A stretch of 64,000 bases of DNA from Hirudinaria manillensis (lineage: Eukaryota > Annelida > Clitellata > Hirudinida > Hirudinidae). Below the pieces are notes generated by a model. The model did not search any database, was not told the DNA's origin, and worked only from the letters and a program-made list of their open reading frames with translations. The position numbers were made by a program, and so were the translations under genes. The stretch is from NCBI GenBank assembly GCA_034509925.1, contig CM067532.1:1735642-1799641 (forward strand). The letters are read 5' to 3'. This document shows, one piece after another, positions 46,211 through 59,200 of the stretch (the first letter of the stretch is position 1; each line of letters opens with the position of its first letter).

Positions 46211-47452
46211 TTTATGGCAACCACTTACGTCGGCTACAAAATGTTGGAGGTGGCTTTAAATAGTAGAATAGATGAATAGTCACTGAACGATTTACTGAAA
46301 AGACAAAAATCTTTCCGTCGGTTTCAATAAAAGCCGAGGCATTCGAACGATAATTGGAAAAATGTGCAAATGCCTTTCAGATAAATACATTTTTTATCTC
46401 GCAGGTATACAGGAGATCATTTAGTTTTATTTCATACCTCAGTCAACAATCCTAGGATTTTGTCTTTGCAGATAAGCTTTATGAGACGCCATTAAAATCG
46501 CTCAATAGCTCAAAAAGCATTGAAGACAAAAAGTTGAGAATAGAAAATAAAATTGCGAGAGAATATGGAATTGATCTTTTAATAATTGCATATTTATTGA
46601 TAGTCTATTCTTTTAAGTAATCATTAATCAAGCAAAAATAGTTTTAAATTGTGCGCGCCATGATTTGGCATTCTCAGAAGGCTTGAGAGAAGGTATTTTT
46701 GATCTGATACTGATATTATCGATATTTATAATTTTCTTTCCTTCCAAATTTCCTAACAAATCTCAGTATTAAGTTTTTATTGACTAAAAACGGACAAATA
46801 AGAGCGCATTTGAAGATGGTATTGCAAGTATGATACTGCATTATGCCCAAACAATAACAATGATCAGCAAAACTCATGTAACGTAGTCTTACGTTTAATG
46901 GTTTATCCAATAAAGTAAATACTTAGCATTAACAAGCAATTGTGTGAAGCTGTATATAAAGTCAAACAACATCACGACATTTCTGTCGTACATTATTTCA
47001 TTAGATATTTTCTCTATTTGTTCTTATGCCCGATTGCATATTTGGCTTCCACGCATCACCGTCAATGGTTAGTAATTGCCAAGTGTTGGTAATTAAGACT
47101 TTGGACAGAAAGTTTCTCTTTTTAAAAATTATGTTTAATTTCCACACTAAATGATTACAACGTAAGGGAGGAGTGACATTTCGACAAAGGTTGGGGTTGT
47201 TTATGCATTCAATTCATTTTGAAAAGTCAACACTTCAAGTTGATCGAATTGATTTACATAGATTTCGTGGCAGTTTGATTAAAAATCCAATTTACGAACG
47301 ACAAGAAATGCGTGAGATAATCCTAAAATGGTTTCAACATTTATAACTCTTTAGAATTTAGGAATGCACAGCTACATTACGAATGTAATAACATCAATTA
47401 GCAACATCAATAATATCAGTCAACACCATCTCAACTAAGATCGTTAGGGGAA
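46211..47452. other. Spacer between lectin genes B and C
   Basis: Holds the gene B upstream flank, including a TATA-like CTATTTAAAG (minus strand, about 46262) and the conserved octamer-like block at 46353-46386. The rest is AT-rich with no supported gene. Confidence 0.5.
46353..46386. promoter_or_regulatory. Conserved upstream element, lectin gene B
   Basis: Block with TGCAAATGCCTTTCAGATA lying 143 bases upstream of the gene B ATG. About 27 of 34 positions agree with the gene A block by eye. Confidence 0.5.
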
Positions 47453-48515
47453 CTAAATGCTATAAGTGACTCTCAATCCGCACAAGGCAAATTGACCAAA
47501 AGTTGAAGGGTCTTGTTCTCCCTGCTGGACGATAACGTACCTTCCTGGCACAATGGATGCCTTGCAATTCATTTTGTGGTAAGAATATGACATCAACGGT
47601 CTATCTGTTAAGACTGCGCAAACGGAATAATTTCCTCTCACAGGTTCTCCAACAAGCCACGATGTATTGGTAATGCCAACGATCAAGCCATCCAGTCTAT
47701 TAACTGGAGAGCAACGTTACAGAATTTTTACTTTCAAATTTAAATTAATAACTGAAAATCTTCTAATTCGAAGTCTCACTTGTATTCCAACTCCCAGCCA
47801 AAATAGTGATCTGATTTAATGTAATAAACTGCTCCATGTCAATCATCCACCAATTGCTCCCAGTCGGAGGTTCAGCAGTTTGAGCGCAGGTCCAGTCGAA
47901 ATCTATCATCTCCCAAGATCCAAGTACCACGCCACTTTGAATCGCTGCAGAGCTTTGGCATGTTTTCTGTTGTTGTGGAGCTAAATCGTAAATCAGCCTA
48001 ATTTGTAGAAAGTTAAAAACTTATCACGATAAAGTCGGATATGAAATTAATGGCTTACTGTTGTAGACATCCTTTACGGCCTGAAACGATTGACTCAATA
48101 TTAGCAATAATTATTTAATCTACTAAATACTTAATTATTAATTATTAAATACAAATCAATACCTAAAACTCACTTCGTAATACAAGCAATTTTTCTTTGG
48201 ATAGATTTTGTAGGACCGAGTTGCAAAGAAATAGCAAATTTCACTCACATTTCCGTAATTAAAGGCCAGACAGGAATCATTTAACTGACACCAATATGCA
48301 CACCTGACCAACAAAGGAACCTCAGTGATACTTGAAGGTCGAAACGACAGAGACTGAAGGTGTATGTCAGACGCATGAACAGTGAAGAACTCCTTGTCCC
48401 AAGAGCAGCCATCACCTCCCATGCAGTAGAAAACCTTGCCGAATGTTTTCCCTTCGCTGGGAATCGAACACAGGAAGGAGAGCAAGGCGAATCCAAGGAC
48501 AAAGAGCATTTTCAT
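47453..48515 (-). CDS. Secreted PAN-like plus fucolectin-type protein C (271 aa)
   Basis: Third tandem paralogue. Exons 48515-48174, 48080-48059 (22 nt), 47980-47780 and 47703-47453 join in phase. Signal peptide MKMLFVLGFALLSFLCSIPS; PAN-like domain with CMGGDGCSWDKEFF, VRCAYWCQLNDSCLAFNY and YKIYPKKNC; FTP-type domain with CQSSAAIQSGVVLGSWEM, GSNWWMIDMEQF, LIVGITNTSW, GNYSVC, GRYVIVQQGE and FALCGL. Introns are the shortest of the three copies. Closest in the N-terminal domain to B. Predicted secreted; ligand unknown. Upstream lies about 1.2 kb of spacer and then the 3' end of WSC-EGF 2. Confidence 0.82.
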
Positions 48516-49169
48516 GCTCTGTTGCTATTGACAAAAACTTAAAAGGCCTGCAGAGTGGCTTGCGTGACCCTCAGACGATTGATCAAAATGAGCAGAGAAG
48601 ACAAAAGACTTCTACCGAAAACGACTATAGCGGAGCCCAAAATGAGGAATACTGTGAGCGACTATTAGCTCCATTCATGAACTTCTATAGGATAACAGCG
48701 GGACAACGCTAAAAACAATGTCCCACAAAGCCAAAACACGAACCGTATTTTTTCGCCTAAGGAATTCTTGCTTTTTAAATGAACACCGTTCCAGATGAAT
48801 AAATACCACTTAAAGTATGTTTTTATTAACACTTAAAGTAAGTTGTTTAATAACAAATAAACTCACTGATGATTCGAAGTCCCTACGAAGCTATAATTTA
48901 AAATTACAGAACCGCACCCCGAATCGAAATCAAGTCTCGATGTTCCTCTCATTTGCGGATTCCTCAACTTTTTAAAAAATACCTCCACAAACAACCCGAC
49001 GACTCGACAACGCCATTTTTTGCAGACCTGCGACATGTCAGGTTACCATTGGCAACCCATTCATTCTTAAGTATCCATTGCGCATACCAGACCCACAAAC
49101 CACTTCTTCACTTTCACAAAAGCCACAGACAAATGTCAGACAATCGTGTCTTATTAGCGAATATCGTGT

Positions 49170-49193
49170 TGATTATCGCTCGAGCGATAATCA
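49170..49193. repeat. 24-bp perfect palindrome
   Basis: The half-site TGATTATCGCTC is followed at once by its exact reverse complement, with no spacer. Each half includes GATTATC. It could bind a dimeric factor or form a cruciform; function unknown. Confidence 0.9.
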
Positions 49194-49413
49194 GGCGCCT
49201 ACAAAAATACGGAAAATTAAAGCCACAATACATCGTGGCTCCGATCTGCAATTCACCAAAACAAATGCTTGACTTACCAGTTATCCTCATATCCTTTAAT
49301 GTGCATCTCATTTGCTCGAACATTAAATATTTAAAATACTGGAATGGACTAGATGAAAGTTTTGGAGTTCAATACGCAGCAGGCTCCAGCTCCCTTAATA
49401 AACCAACCTTTAT

Positions 49414-49424
49414 GTAATAATAAC

Positions 49425-49502
<78 letters not shown>

Positions 49503-49503
49503 C
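49414..49503. repeat. (AAT)n microsatellite
   Basis: About 30 nearly perfect AAT units downstream of WSC-EGF 2. Source of a false poly-Asn frame. Confidence 0.9.
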
Positions 49504-49693
49504 ATAATATCCATAACCTCAACCAACATTACCCTGTTTAGCCGTTGGTCCTTTATTTTTGATAGGGGCATGCCGTGGGACCCATCCTATTAATTAATAG
49601 GGTGTAGAATAGAATTCGCAGAGTCCAGATGGAAAACTAGTTAAATAATAAATTAATAGATTACAACGTTACAACAACAAATCGTAAATGATG

Positions 49694-50183
49694 CTATCTC
49701 AGTGCCAATTTGATTACAAAGTAAGAGGTCGGCATGGTGCAGACAACGACGAAAAGGACAAGAACGGCTTTATAGTAGAATTTCGCATTTTCGTAGACGG
49801 TAGTTGAACCGATGACCTCTGAAATGGAATGCACTTTTAATCAATAACATTAAATCACCACATCTTTGGCCAATCTTTTATTTACACAATTATATTATAT
49901 TGGACATACGTTATATTATAATTTATATAGCGTTACATTAACAAATTATATATATACTTATATTATAATCAATTTTATTAAAACTCATAACTAACTATCA
50001 AGTAACATTTAATGCTATGTAAAGGTTTTGACGCACCGACATTACAGCTAGCTCCCTCGTAGCCAACACTGCAGGTCGGATAAGGGCATCTGCCAGTGAC
50101 CAGCAGACACGGTTGATTGCCTCCACAATGGCACTTATCCATGCAATCCTCTCTGAATTTCCCTACGGGACAGACTGAAGCAC

Positions 50184-50267
<84 letters not shown>

Positions 50268-53200
50268 GGTTTCCGTGGCGACGCGGATCGTGCTGGCACG
50301 CAGGACGCTCAAGGGGGATTAATCGAAATATTTTGCTTCAAACTGCTCTTAATCAAATTTTAATTTCAGCGATTAAGTGTAGTTTTGAAAATCCTATTAG
50401 AGGATATAAGTTTCGTTAAGTTTTGTTCTGCTGCAGAAAATCTGGTGGAACACCAACCAAGTTACTTTATTAATAGTCAAGATATTTAAATTCTAACGTT
50501 ATAACCTATTAACAAACTTGGTCGACTAAGGTTTAATCTAATCTGTGTTGCTCATAACTTTATTTAATAGAAGTTATTTAGATAGTATCTTCAGCTTCGT
50601 TTGTAAGGTTCCAGCTAAAACTAGTCAAGGATAGCCTTAAAAGTTTCAAGCTAACACCAAAAAATATAAATTACTTAATAAACCAAGTTTTGCTTGAATT
50701 TATTGAATTTTTGTGCGGTTTGTTAATGCCGGAATCGCCATTTTATAAACAAGAACGACCGCCATTGTAACGTAAAATTTCAAATTTTAACGTATTGGCG
50801 TTTTGAAGCTGTTTTGAAATTTTCGATTTGCTAGGCCCATCATTCTCTCATTATAAATTATGCATTTTAATAAATATAATTCTAATTCTTTATATCTTCA
50901 AAAGTTGAATGCTGCCATATTAGCCGATCAAAATAAACGTCGCGCGGAAATTCGTAGTGTTGTTTCCTTAAGTTCTTCAAATAGTCACCAGACCGAGACA
51001 CAGTCTCAAAATGGACTATCTGAGGATTACAAGTCGACTGTTAAAGTCAATAATTCGAAGTTAGCGAATAAAAAGCAACAGTGGACCAAGGAACAGTATG
51101 CTGAACTGATGTGGTGTTTTTATTATGCGCAAGCTAATAAAAATGAAGGAGGAGTTGTCAAAGGAACTTATACGACGTGGAGAAGTAGAAATCCTGAGAT
51201 ACACCAGAATATCAATAAGGATACTCTAGCAAACACCAGAAGATGGATTATTAACACAAAGAAATTCACTGACAAGGAACTCCAAGGCATTAAAAATCGT
51301 GCATGTCAGAACGCAGAGAGGCATCTATCAGAAACACAAACTGAAATTGTAATTGAATCGATAAGTGAGGGAAAGTTTCAGTCTCCACAGAAAGCAATTG
51401 ACTCTCTGACCATTCAGTACCCCCAAGATCCAGCAACAAATATTACTGAATTAGAACAACAAATTAAAAGTAGATTGCTTGAAAATAAACACTTGGATTT
51501 CAATAATAGGCCAAAGCTTAACAAAGTAAGAATATGCAAGGATACCTTAGAAAAGATAAAGGCAGCTAATGAGATCTTATCCAAAATGATAAGTGGTAGG
51601 CAACTTAATATAAGCGAAATTAATGATTTAATCTATTGCTCAGCCAGTGTCATTGCTGGAGTGCAGAAACCACGAGATGGCCCCGTCGGAAGGAAAGAAC
51701 CTGCATGGAAAGTACGGATCAGCAATAAAGTAGAACAGTACAGGAAGGATTTATCAATTATAAGTGAAATAAAAAAGGGTGTGGCAACAAAGAGGGTTCA
51801 CAATAAGGCTAAACACCTCTTCAAAGACGAAAGTAAGTCCCTAGAAGAGAAGGAGCAAGACATTAAGATGAAATTGCAGGCTACTGCCCAAAGGTTAAAG
51901 AGATACTGTAAAAGAAATGATGGGTACCATCAAAATAAGCTTTTCCAGGAGGATGCAAAGAAGTTTTACCGTCATTTATGTAAACGAAACGAAGCAATTA
52001 GTGACCCACCCTCTGTAGAGAAAATTGAAGAATTTTGGAGAGGAATTCTTGAGAATGAAATTGTGCACAACACTGAAGCTGCTTGGGTAAGAGATGAGGA
52101 AATTGCATTTAGGAATGTGGTTACAGAAGAATGGAAAGAATTTAAAATAAGTGAAATTCAGGAAGTTATTAAAAAATCTTCAAATTGGAAATCCCCAGGC
52201 CCTGACAATATACAAAATTTCTGGATTAAACGTTTTACCTCTCTCCATAGTATACTTACAATAGCTTTTAATGATTTGATTAATAACCCAGAAAATATAC
52301 CATCCTGGCTAACCTCCGGTATAACTTTTCTCCTCTCAAAAGGTGCAAACCAACACAATCCCAAAAATTACCGACCTATAACCTGTCTTCCCACCTTATA
52401 TAAATTGCTGACCTCTGCAATATCAAACCGACTATACACACACCTTGATAAGAACAACATTCTCCCTATAGAACAGAAAGGCTGTCAACGAGGGTCAAGA
52501 GGTTGTAAAGACCAGTTGCTTATAAACAAGATGATTGTAAGCACTGCCAAAAGAATGAAGAGGAATTTAGCAGTGGCATGGATTGATTATAAGAAGGCAT
52601 TCGATAGTGTCCCTCATTCTTGGATTTTGGCGTCAATGAAGATGTATGGAGTCCCTGCTAGAATCACCGGTTTCATGGAATGCTCGATGAAAGAATGGAA
52701 AACCGAACTTATGCTGTGTCATCAGTTAGGTTGCATAAAAACCAATAGAATAAGCATTAAGAGAGGAATCTTCCAAGGTGACTCTCTCTCACCCCTCCTT
52801 TTCTGTTTGGCTTTAGTACCCTTATCAAATATGCTAAATAAATTAAAATTAGGATATGAAATAGAACCAAAAGAACAAATATCTCATTTACTTTACATGG
52901 ATGATCTAAAAATATTTACTAAAACAGAAACCCAACTTAACAAGGCCCTAACCACAGTCAAAACGTTTACTGATGACATTTGCATGGAGTTCGGTTTAGA
53001 CAAGTGTGCCGTAGCTATAATGAAGAGAGGCAAGCAGATCAAAAGCCGAAACATGCCATTTGACGATCACAATTCAATTCAGAGTCTTAACGAAGAGGAG
53101 GCGTACAAATATCTTGGAATCGATGAGAATGGTGACATTAAACATCCTGAAATGAAGGAGAAAATAGCCAGAGAGTATTACCGTCGGGTGCGTCTCATTC

Positions 53201-56200
53201 TCAAGTCAGAGTTAAATTCCAAGAACAAGTTATCGGCAATTAATGCTTTGGCAATTCCAGTGCTCACCTATAGCTTTGGCATAATTGATTGGAGAAAGTC
53301 TGAAATCGACAAAATGGATCGCAAGACACGAAAGTTGCTGACGATGCATGGACTTCATCACCCAAAAGGAGATGTCAGTCGACTCTACATTAAAAGACGC
53401 AATGGAGGCCGGGGACTTATCCAACTGATGTCTGCCTACAGCTGTTCCATGGTTAACTTGAGTGATTATATTGAACAGGGCAAAGACAGGCTCTGTAGTC
53501 TTGTCAAAAAGCATGAAGCAGGGAAGGCAAAATATTCTCTCCTTAAGGAAGCAAAGACAATTAAAAATAAATATCTGTCTTTGCCCACTGTTCAAACATC
53601 TGTGAAAGAAATGTTTAAGGACAACATGGAGAAGGAGAGAATAAATGAATTGAGGGAAAAGCCCATGCATGGACAATTCTTTTGTAACTTAGAAAAGAAT
53701 TGGGTGGACAAAGAAGCAAGCTGTGCTTGGTTAAGAAGCGCTGGGCTCAAAGGCGAAACTGAAAGTTTAATCATGGCAGCTCAAGACCAGACACTAAACA
53801 CACGTTACCATCAATGCATGATATTGAAGCAGAAGATAGATGGCAATTGCAGGATCTGTGGCAAGGCCCAAGAAACGATAAGCCACATAACGTCGGGGTG
53901 CACTGTGTTAGCAGCAACTGAATATTTGCACCGACATAATAAGGTGGCCAGTTACATCCACTGGGTTGTATGCCGTGAGCTAGGATGGGAAGTTCCAAAG
54001 AAATGGTACGAGCACACGCCCCAAAGTGTGACGAATATAAAAGATTACACCATTCTATGGGACTATGCAATTATCACGGACAGGAAAATATTGGCCAACA
54101 GACCTGACATTGTCATCCATGACAGGAGATCCAAGTCTTGCCTGCTAATCGATGTTTCAGTCCCGGATGATAAGAACATCGCGCTCAAAGAAGCTGAAAA
54201 AATTAGCAAATACAAGGACCTGGAGATTGAAATCAACCGGATGTGGAAAGTGAAGTCTAAAGTCGTTCCGGTAATTGTAGGAGCGCTCGGAACGCTAAGA
54301 AAAGACTTTACAAAGTATGTAGAGTTGATACCAGGACGACCAAAGACTTCGGAGATTCAGAAGATCTCCTTACTGGGCACTGCCCACATTCTTCGAAAAG
54401 TTCTTGGATGAATTGCTGAGAGCACTGGTAGTGCTCAGCATTCATTCATCACCGGCTGTGAGACCGAGAAGAAGCAGGAAAAATGTGTATAATAATAATA
54501 ATAATAATAAAAAGGTCAGTTTTCCAAAAAGTAATTTCAACAAACAGGAAATGGCAGATGCTCGAAAATATTCATTGGACAGCCGACATACAAATATATA
54601 GGTGCGGTATAAATACATGTTATACCAAACATACATATAAATCCATACCAAGCAGGTATGCATATGTCCGTACAAATACAAACCAGGCATGCTCCTTCGT
54701 CCGGCCGATTCTCGAATACTGCTCCCCAATATGGAACCCACACACCAAACAGCTTACAATGAAAATAGAAAAGGTGCAAAAATACTTCACAAGAATGATT
54801 CCTGGTCTCAGAGCTCTGCCCTACCCTAATAGATTAAAACAACTCGGACTCAAAACACTCGAACATCGTCGCCTCATCTGTGACTTATGCTTATGCTACA
54901 AAATAATCCACGGCCATACTATATGCAAGATTCCAGAGTTCCCTACATTTCTAGCTTCCAGAACCCGTGGTCATCCCCTTCGTCTACGCCAAGAGAAGTG
55001 TCTCACCAGTCACAGGCAGAACTTTTTCACCAACAGGATCATCAAGCCCTGGAACTCCTTACCCCTTGATGTAATAAACTCCTCAACATTATCCCGATTT
55101 AAATCTTGCATCTCGACTGCTGACTTCAACAAATACCTATCAATTTAAGCTTGGTTCTGCACTTTATTTGCGCGCAATCTGCGGTACTTATTCAAATTTG
55201 TGTTAGTGGTCATTGGATGACCCTTCAATTTGTTGTGAAATAAATAAATAAAATAAAATAAATAAAACACATCCCCATAAATACAATCCAAGCAGATATG
55301 TTACATATACATTGTGTAAATACATACCAAGCGGCTAGGTATACATACTCGTATAAATACATAACAGGCAGGTAGGTTACATAAATATTACATGTACCTG
55401 TATAAATAGAAAAGGTTCTCTTGCCACCGCACATCTCAGACGGATTTCCAGTGCACGGGGAAATGCAAGAGCTGTCATGGAGCATTCCATATCTTCCGTA
55501 ATCGTTACCGCAGAAGCACTTACGACCTCCCTTCAAGGTCAACAAGGTCAAAGGTTACAAAAAAGCTAGCCGCGATTCCATTATTGATTCGATTATACAA
55601 CATTAAAAACGACAACAAGACAACTTCTTGTATTTGTTTCGATTCTTAATCTCACTATTTTGGTTATCAGTGTTTTGTGTAAACAAAAACAAGTCAAAAC
55701 TTTAAAAAAATTAATCAAAATTAACATAAAATAAAATACTAGAAAAAAATACTTACCCATGCACAAGTTAGTTAGTTAGCTTACTAGTAATAAATGGATA
55801 AAGGATAAAACGAATGTTGATGAATATAATTATAATAATACAAAATAAAGAATATAATTATAATAAAAATATATGCAGTAAAGTGAATATTAATGAATGT
55901 GCATTCCAGGAGTCACCTGGAGACCTGCGAAGGTATAGAGTCTAGCCCTGCACCTGACGGCGCACTTAGTAATATTCATGTTGTGTCCATGCCCGACAAG
56001 GATCTCCTCTGACAGCGAATGCTCCTCTCTCAGTTCTGGACGTCCGTCTCTGGCACATCCGACATAAAATGGCGAAGACTGGAAAATGGCAACATCTATG
56101 CGGAGGTTAGGGTGCTAGCTTCTAGAAAGGGTCCCCTTAATGTTGCATTTTGGCCCTCCGGGAATAAGGCAGTGTGGCAGTTAAGCTACTTATTGGTAGA

Positions 56201-59200
56201 GTGACCCCTTAGGACGTTTAAGGCTACCAATCTAATCTATTTGTGATACTCGGAGCCTAAGATATCTAAGACAGAGGTATCTCAGACGACCAAAATGTCT
56301 GTCTATTATTTGCAACACATGGGCTCATTACGAGACCAGGGCAAAAAATAATTTAAATAGATTTGAACGTAGTCACTTATTTCACAACGGCTTCCTGAAA
56401 AGTCCCCCTCGCAAACGCAATCAAAGGTGTCTCCGACCACCCGACAAGAACCCCCGTTCTCGCACGGAGTCGACAGGCATGGGTCAGCTGCGAGCCAATA
56501 TTAATTATTGGTAATTATTGGTAATAATTAATAGTAATTAAAAGTAGCGTAATTAATAGTAATAGTAACAGTAATAGTATAATTAATAGTAATTAAAGTA
56601 GCGTAATTATTGGATTGGTCAATAATCAATTGGAGTTATTGGACCGATAACATTGAAGGCTGCATTACTAAAGAGCCAAAAGAGGAATAATTCTAGGATA
56701 AAAACTTATCGAAGCTAAATAAACCCACGTTCCTGGGTGGGTGGTTGTATGGACGGACGTACGGATGGATGGATGGATTTAAATTCATTAATAAATAAAG
56801 GTGTTTATTGAACTTTATTATTATTATTATTATTTTCATTGGAATATAATACGACGGGCATCCACCTCTTTGACACCTAATACCGATAAACTCTTGGGGA
56901 CAGCTGCATACTGCTTCGGGATAGTAAGTCTTGCACGTACCTCCGTTCAAACAAGGATTGTCGTAACACGGATCATCTGTGGTCGATCAAAATAATAAAT
57001 CCTAGAGGCATCTCCAGTGATTAACAAACATTTTTACCATTAATTATAATTATTATTATTATAAACAATATCGTAATTATCTTTCACAACAATGATAATG
57101 ATAGTTATAACTAAAACCATAGTAATGCTATTTATAACTATAACTTAAACTGTATTAACATAAACTCAAAGACATCGAATCTAACAACAATTAGATCTTT
57201 AAAGTTAGAAATTTAAAGTTAATAATTTTTCCCTATCCAACTCATAACTGAAACAGACTCTTGTCACAGCGTCCACCCATCCATCCCTTCTTGCAGCCAT
57301 CGTTGCACAGCCCAGTTACCCTGTGGCACGGTTGGGTCTTGCATTGGCAGACTGCCTTACAATACAGGCCGTACCTTCCAAGAGGACAGTTCAAAGCTGT
57401 ATGTCAAAATTTTTATAAGCTTTATATGTCTGTTGGTTTTGCTAAATGCAAGAAGCATAATGTTTAAACATTGGACATCTTCAAAATGTTATTGGATGAT
57501 TTTTTTGGGGATTGTAAATATTTGATGTGACTGGTTGTTTTATTGTTTGTTTGATATGTAGAGGGTTTTGCTTTTTGTTTACTTAAGTAATTTGTGTTAG
57601 GCGAGGGGTTCGCCCGTGCCTTTATGTGATAATAATAATAATTCTCCCATGATATATTTACTCTGTGATTGTTGATATTAGTAGAAGATAAATAATTTTC
57701 ATTATATTTTTTATTATAATTACAAGTTTATTAAAAAAAAAGCTATGTTTTCATTGGAATGATATTCCCTTATTATCACCCTTAGTATCTTTGTATTGTA
57801 TCTTAGTACTGCAAAGTTGTATAATGGAATACTTATTGAAAAGGTTTCTGAATCACTCACGAATCTTGATACCCCTAATGCTCTTCCAATCGGGATATTT
57901 ATCCACCAACAATGCCATACCCTCTGAGTTATCTTTCTCTGACATTCCTGACACAATAAGGTGACATAGTTTTACAGTAATGTAAAATGTTATCTTTGAA
58001 ACATTACTTTAGCTTAAGATTAACTTTAGATAAACTTAACATTTACAAATATGAATGCATGAACTATGTATTCTGTGTATTCTATGTGCATGAATATCTC
58101 ACGTTTTAGGACTTAGTGTCATGAGCCATAATCTGGAAACTACATAAATTATGAAACTAGAGTCTCAATTATGATAAACAAACCAAGATGTTTTATAATC
58201 CAAATGTAATAATTACTTTAACTTCAATAAAGCTTCAATGCTTACTGTAGATCTTCACATACTTAGATAACATTATAATTTAGATAACGATATAATTGCC
58301 TTAATGAAATACTTAAGATTTCTTTGAACCTCTACAACCATCTTCTACAGTATTCAATAAAATAAATCATCCGTCGAATTCTGGACAAACCTAAGGCACA
58401 ACGATTTCCTTTGTAGTCAAGTCTGCATCCCTTGAAGTAGCAGACGCCAGTGATGTAGTTGCAGGGCATGTAGTTGAGACAGAAACATGGCAGTCCACAT
58501 CTCAACCCAAACCTACCTGGTCGACAAACTGTGTTGAAAGAAAATCATCAAAGCTTTTATTATTTGAAAGATCCTTTGAATCATTATGAAAATGATTTGT
58601 ATATTATTGAGGAGGATCACAAACAAATGACAAATGAGTTGGAGTGTGTGAATGTATAAGTTGAAGGTTGGGTGAATCTGTGGTAGGATTATGGAGCATT
58701 ACGAATTGTTTTGTGATATATGACCTTCACAATCTAACAGTTGCATTATTACATCTTTATTCAACTTTTCATCTTTTATAAGTTACCCTGATAAACGACT
58801 CCAGCGTCGACTCCTCCACAAATGAGGCCAATGTTTCCAGGACATAATCTGTTACATGCCAAATCGTCAATGACCATGCTTGGAACTTTGTCTGTGCAGT
58901 AACACTCAGTTCCCTTAAAGTGTTAAAAATTGCACAATTATGGCCAAAAAAAACGTTATTTTCACATATACGTTATGTAAAACAAGTGTCACACTTTGGT
59001 ATTTTACACTGGCATTTTACAAATTAACTTTACAAAGCTCAATACAATAGAAAATCAATCAGACTATCTGCCAACCTTAAATACTCCAGAAAATGTCATC
59101 TCCATGTTGGAACAACTGTCTATACAAGCACTAAGCGTCATCAGATTCTGAATTCTTTCGGAGCGTACCCACGTACTAACCTCTTCGTAATGGTAGCAAC

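Larger units (their letters stand above)
48516..49693. other. Spacer with palindrome and AAT tract
   Basis: Between lectin C (5' side) and the WSC-EGF 2 stop. It contains a 24-bp perfect palindrome (49170-49193), an (AAT)n tract (49414-49503) and a minus-strand AATAAA at 49557-49552, likely the WSC-EGF 2 poly(A) signal. A 154-codon frame at 48953-49417 has no family signal and is not called. Confidence 0.55.
54603..55410. repeat. Minisatellite split by a LINE insertion
   Basis: Degenerate units of about 35-45 bp with the theme ATAAATACATACCAAGCAGG occur at 54603-54690 and again at 55268-55410, on either side of the truncated LINE. The right block runs into the donor side of WSC-EGF 2 exon 10 (donor 55397-55392). 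Confidence 0.7.

Noticed and set aside
48953-49417. 154-codon plus-strand frame downstream of WSC-EGF 2
   Set aside because: No recognisable domain, no clear start context, spans the palindrome and runs into an AAT repeat.
53230-53676. Minus-strand frames inside the retrotransposon ORF
   Set aside because: Antisense shadows of the 1183-codon RT-endonuclease ORF.
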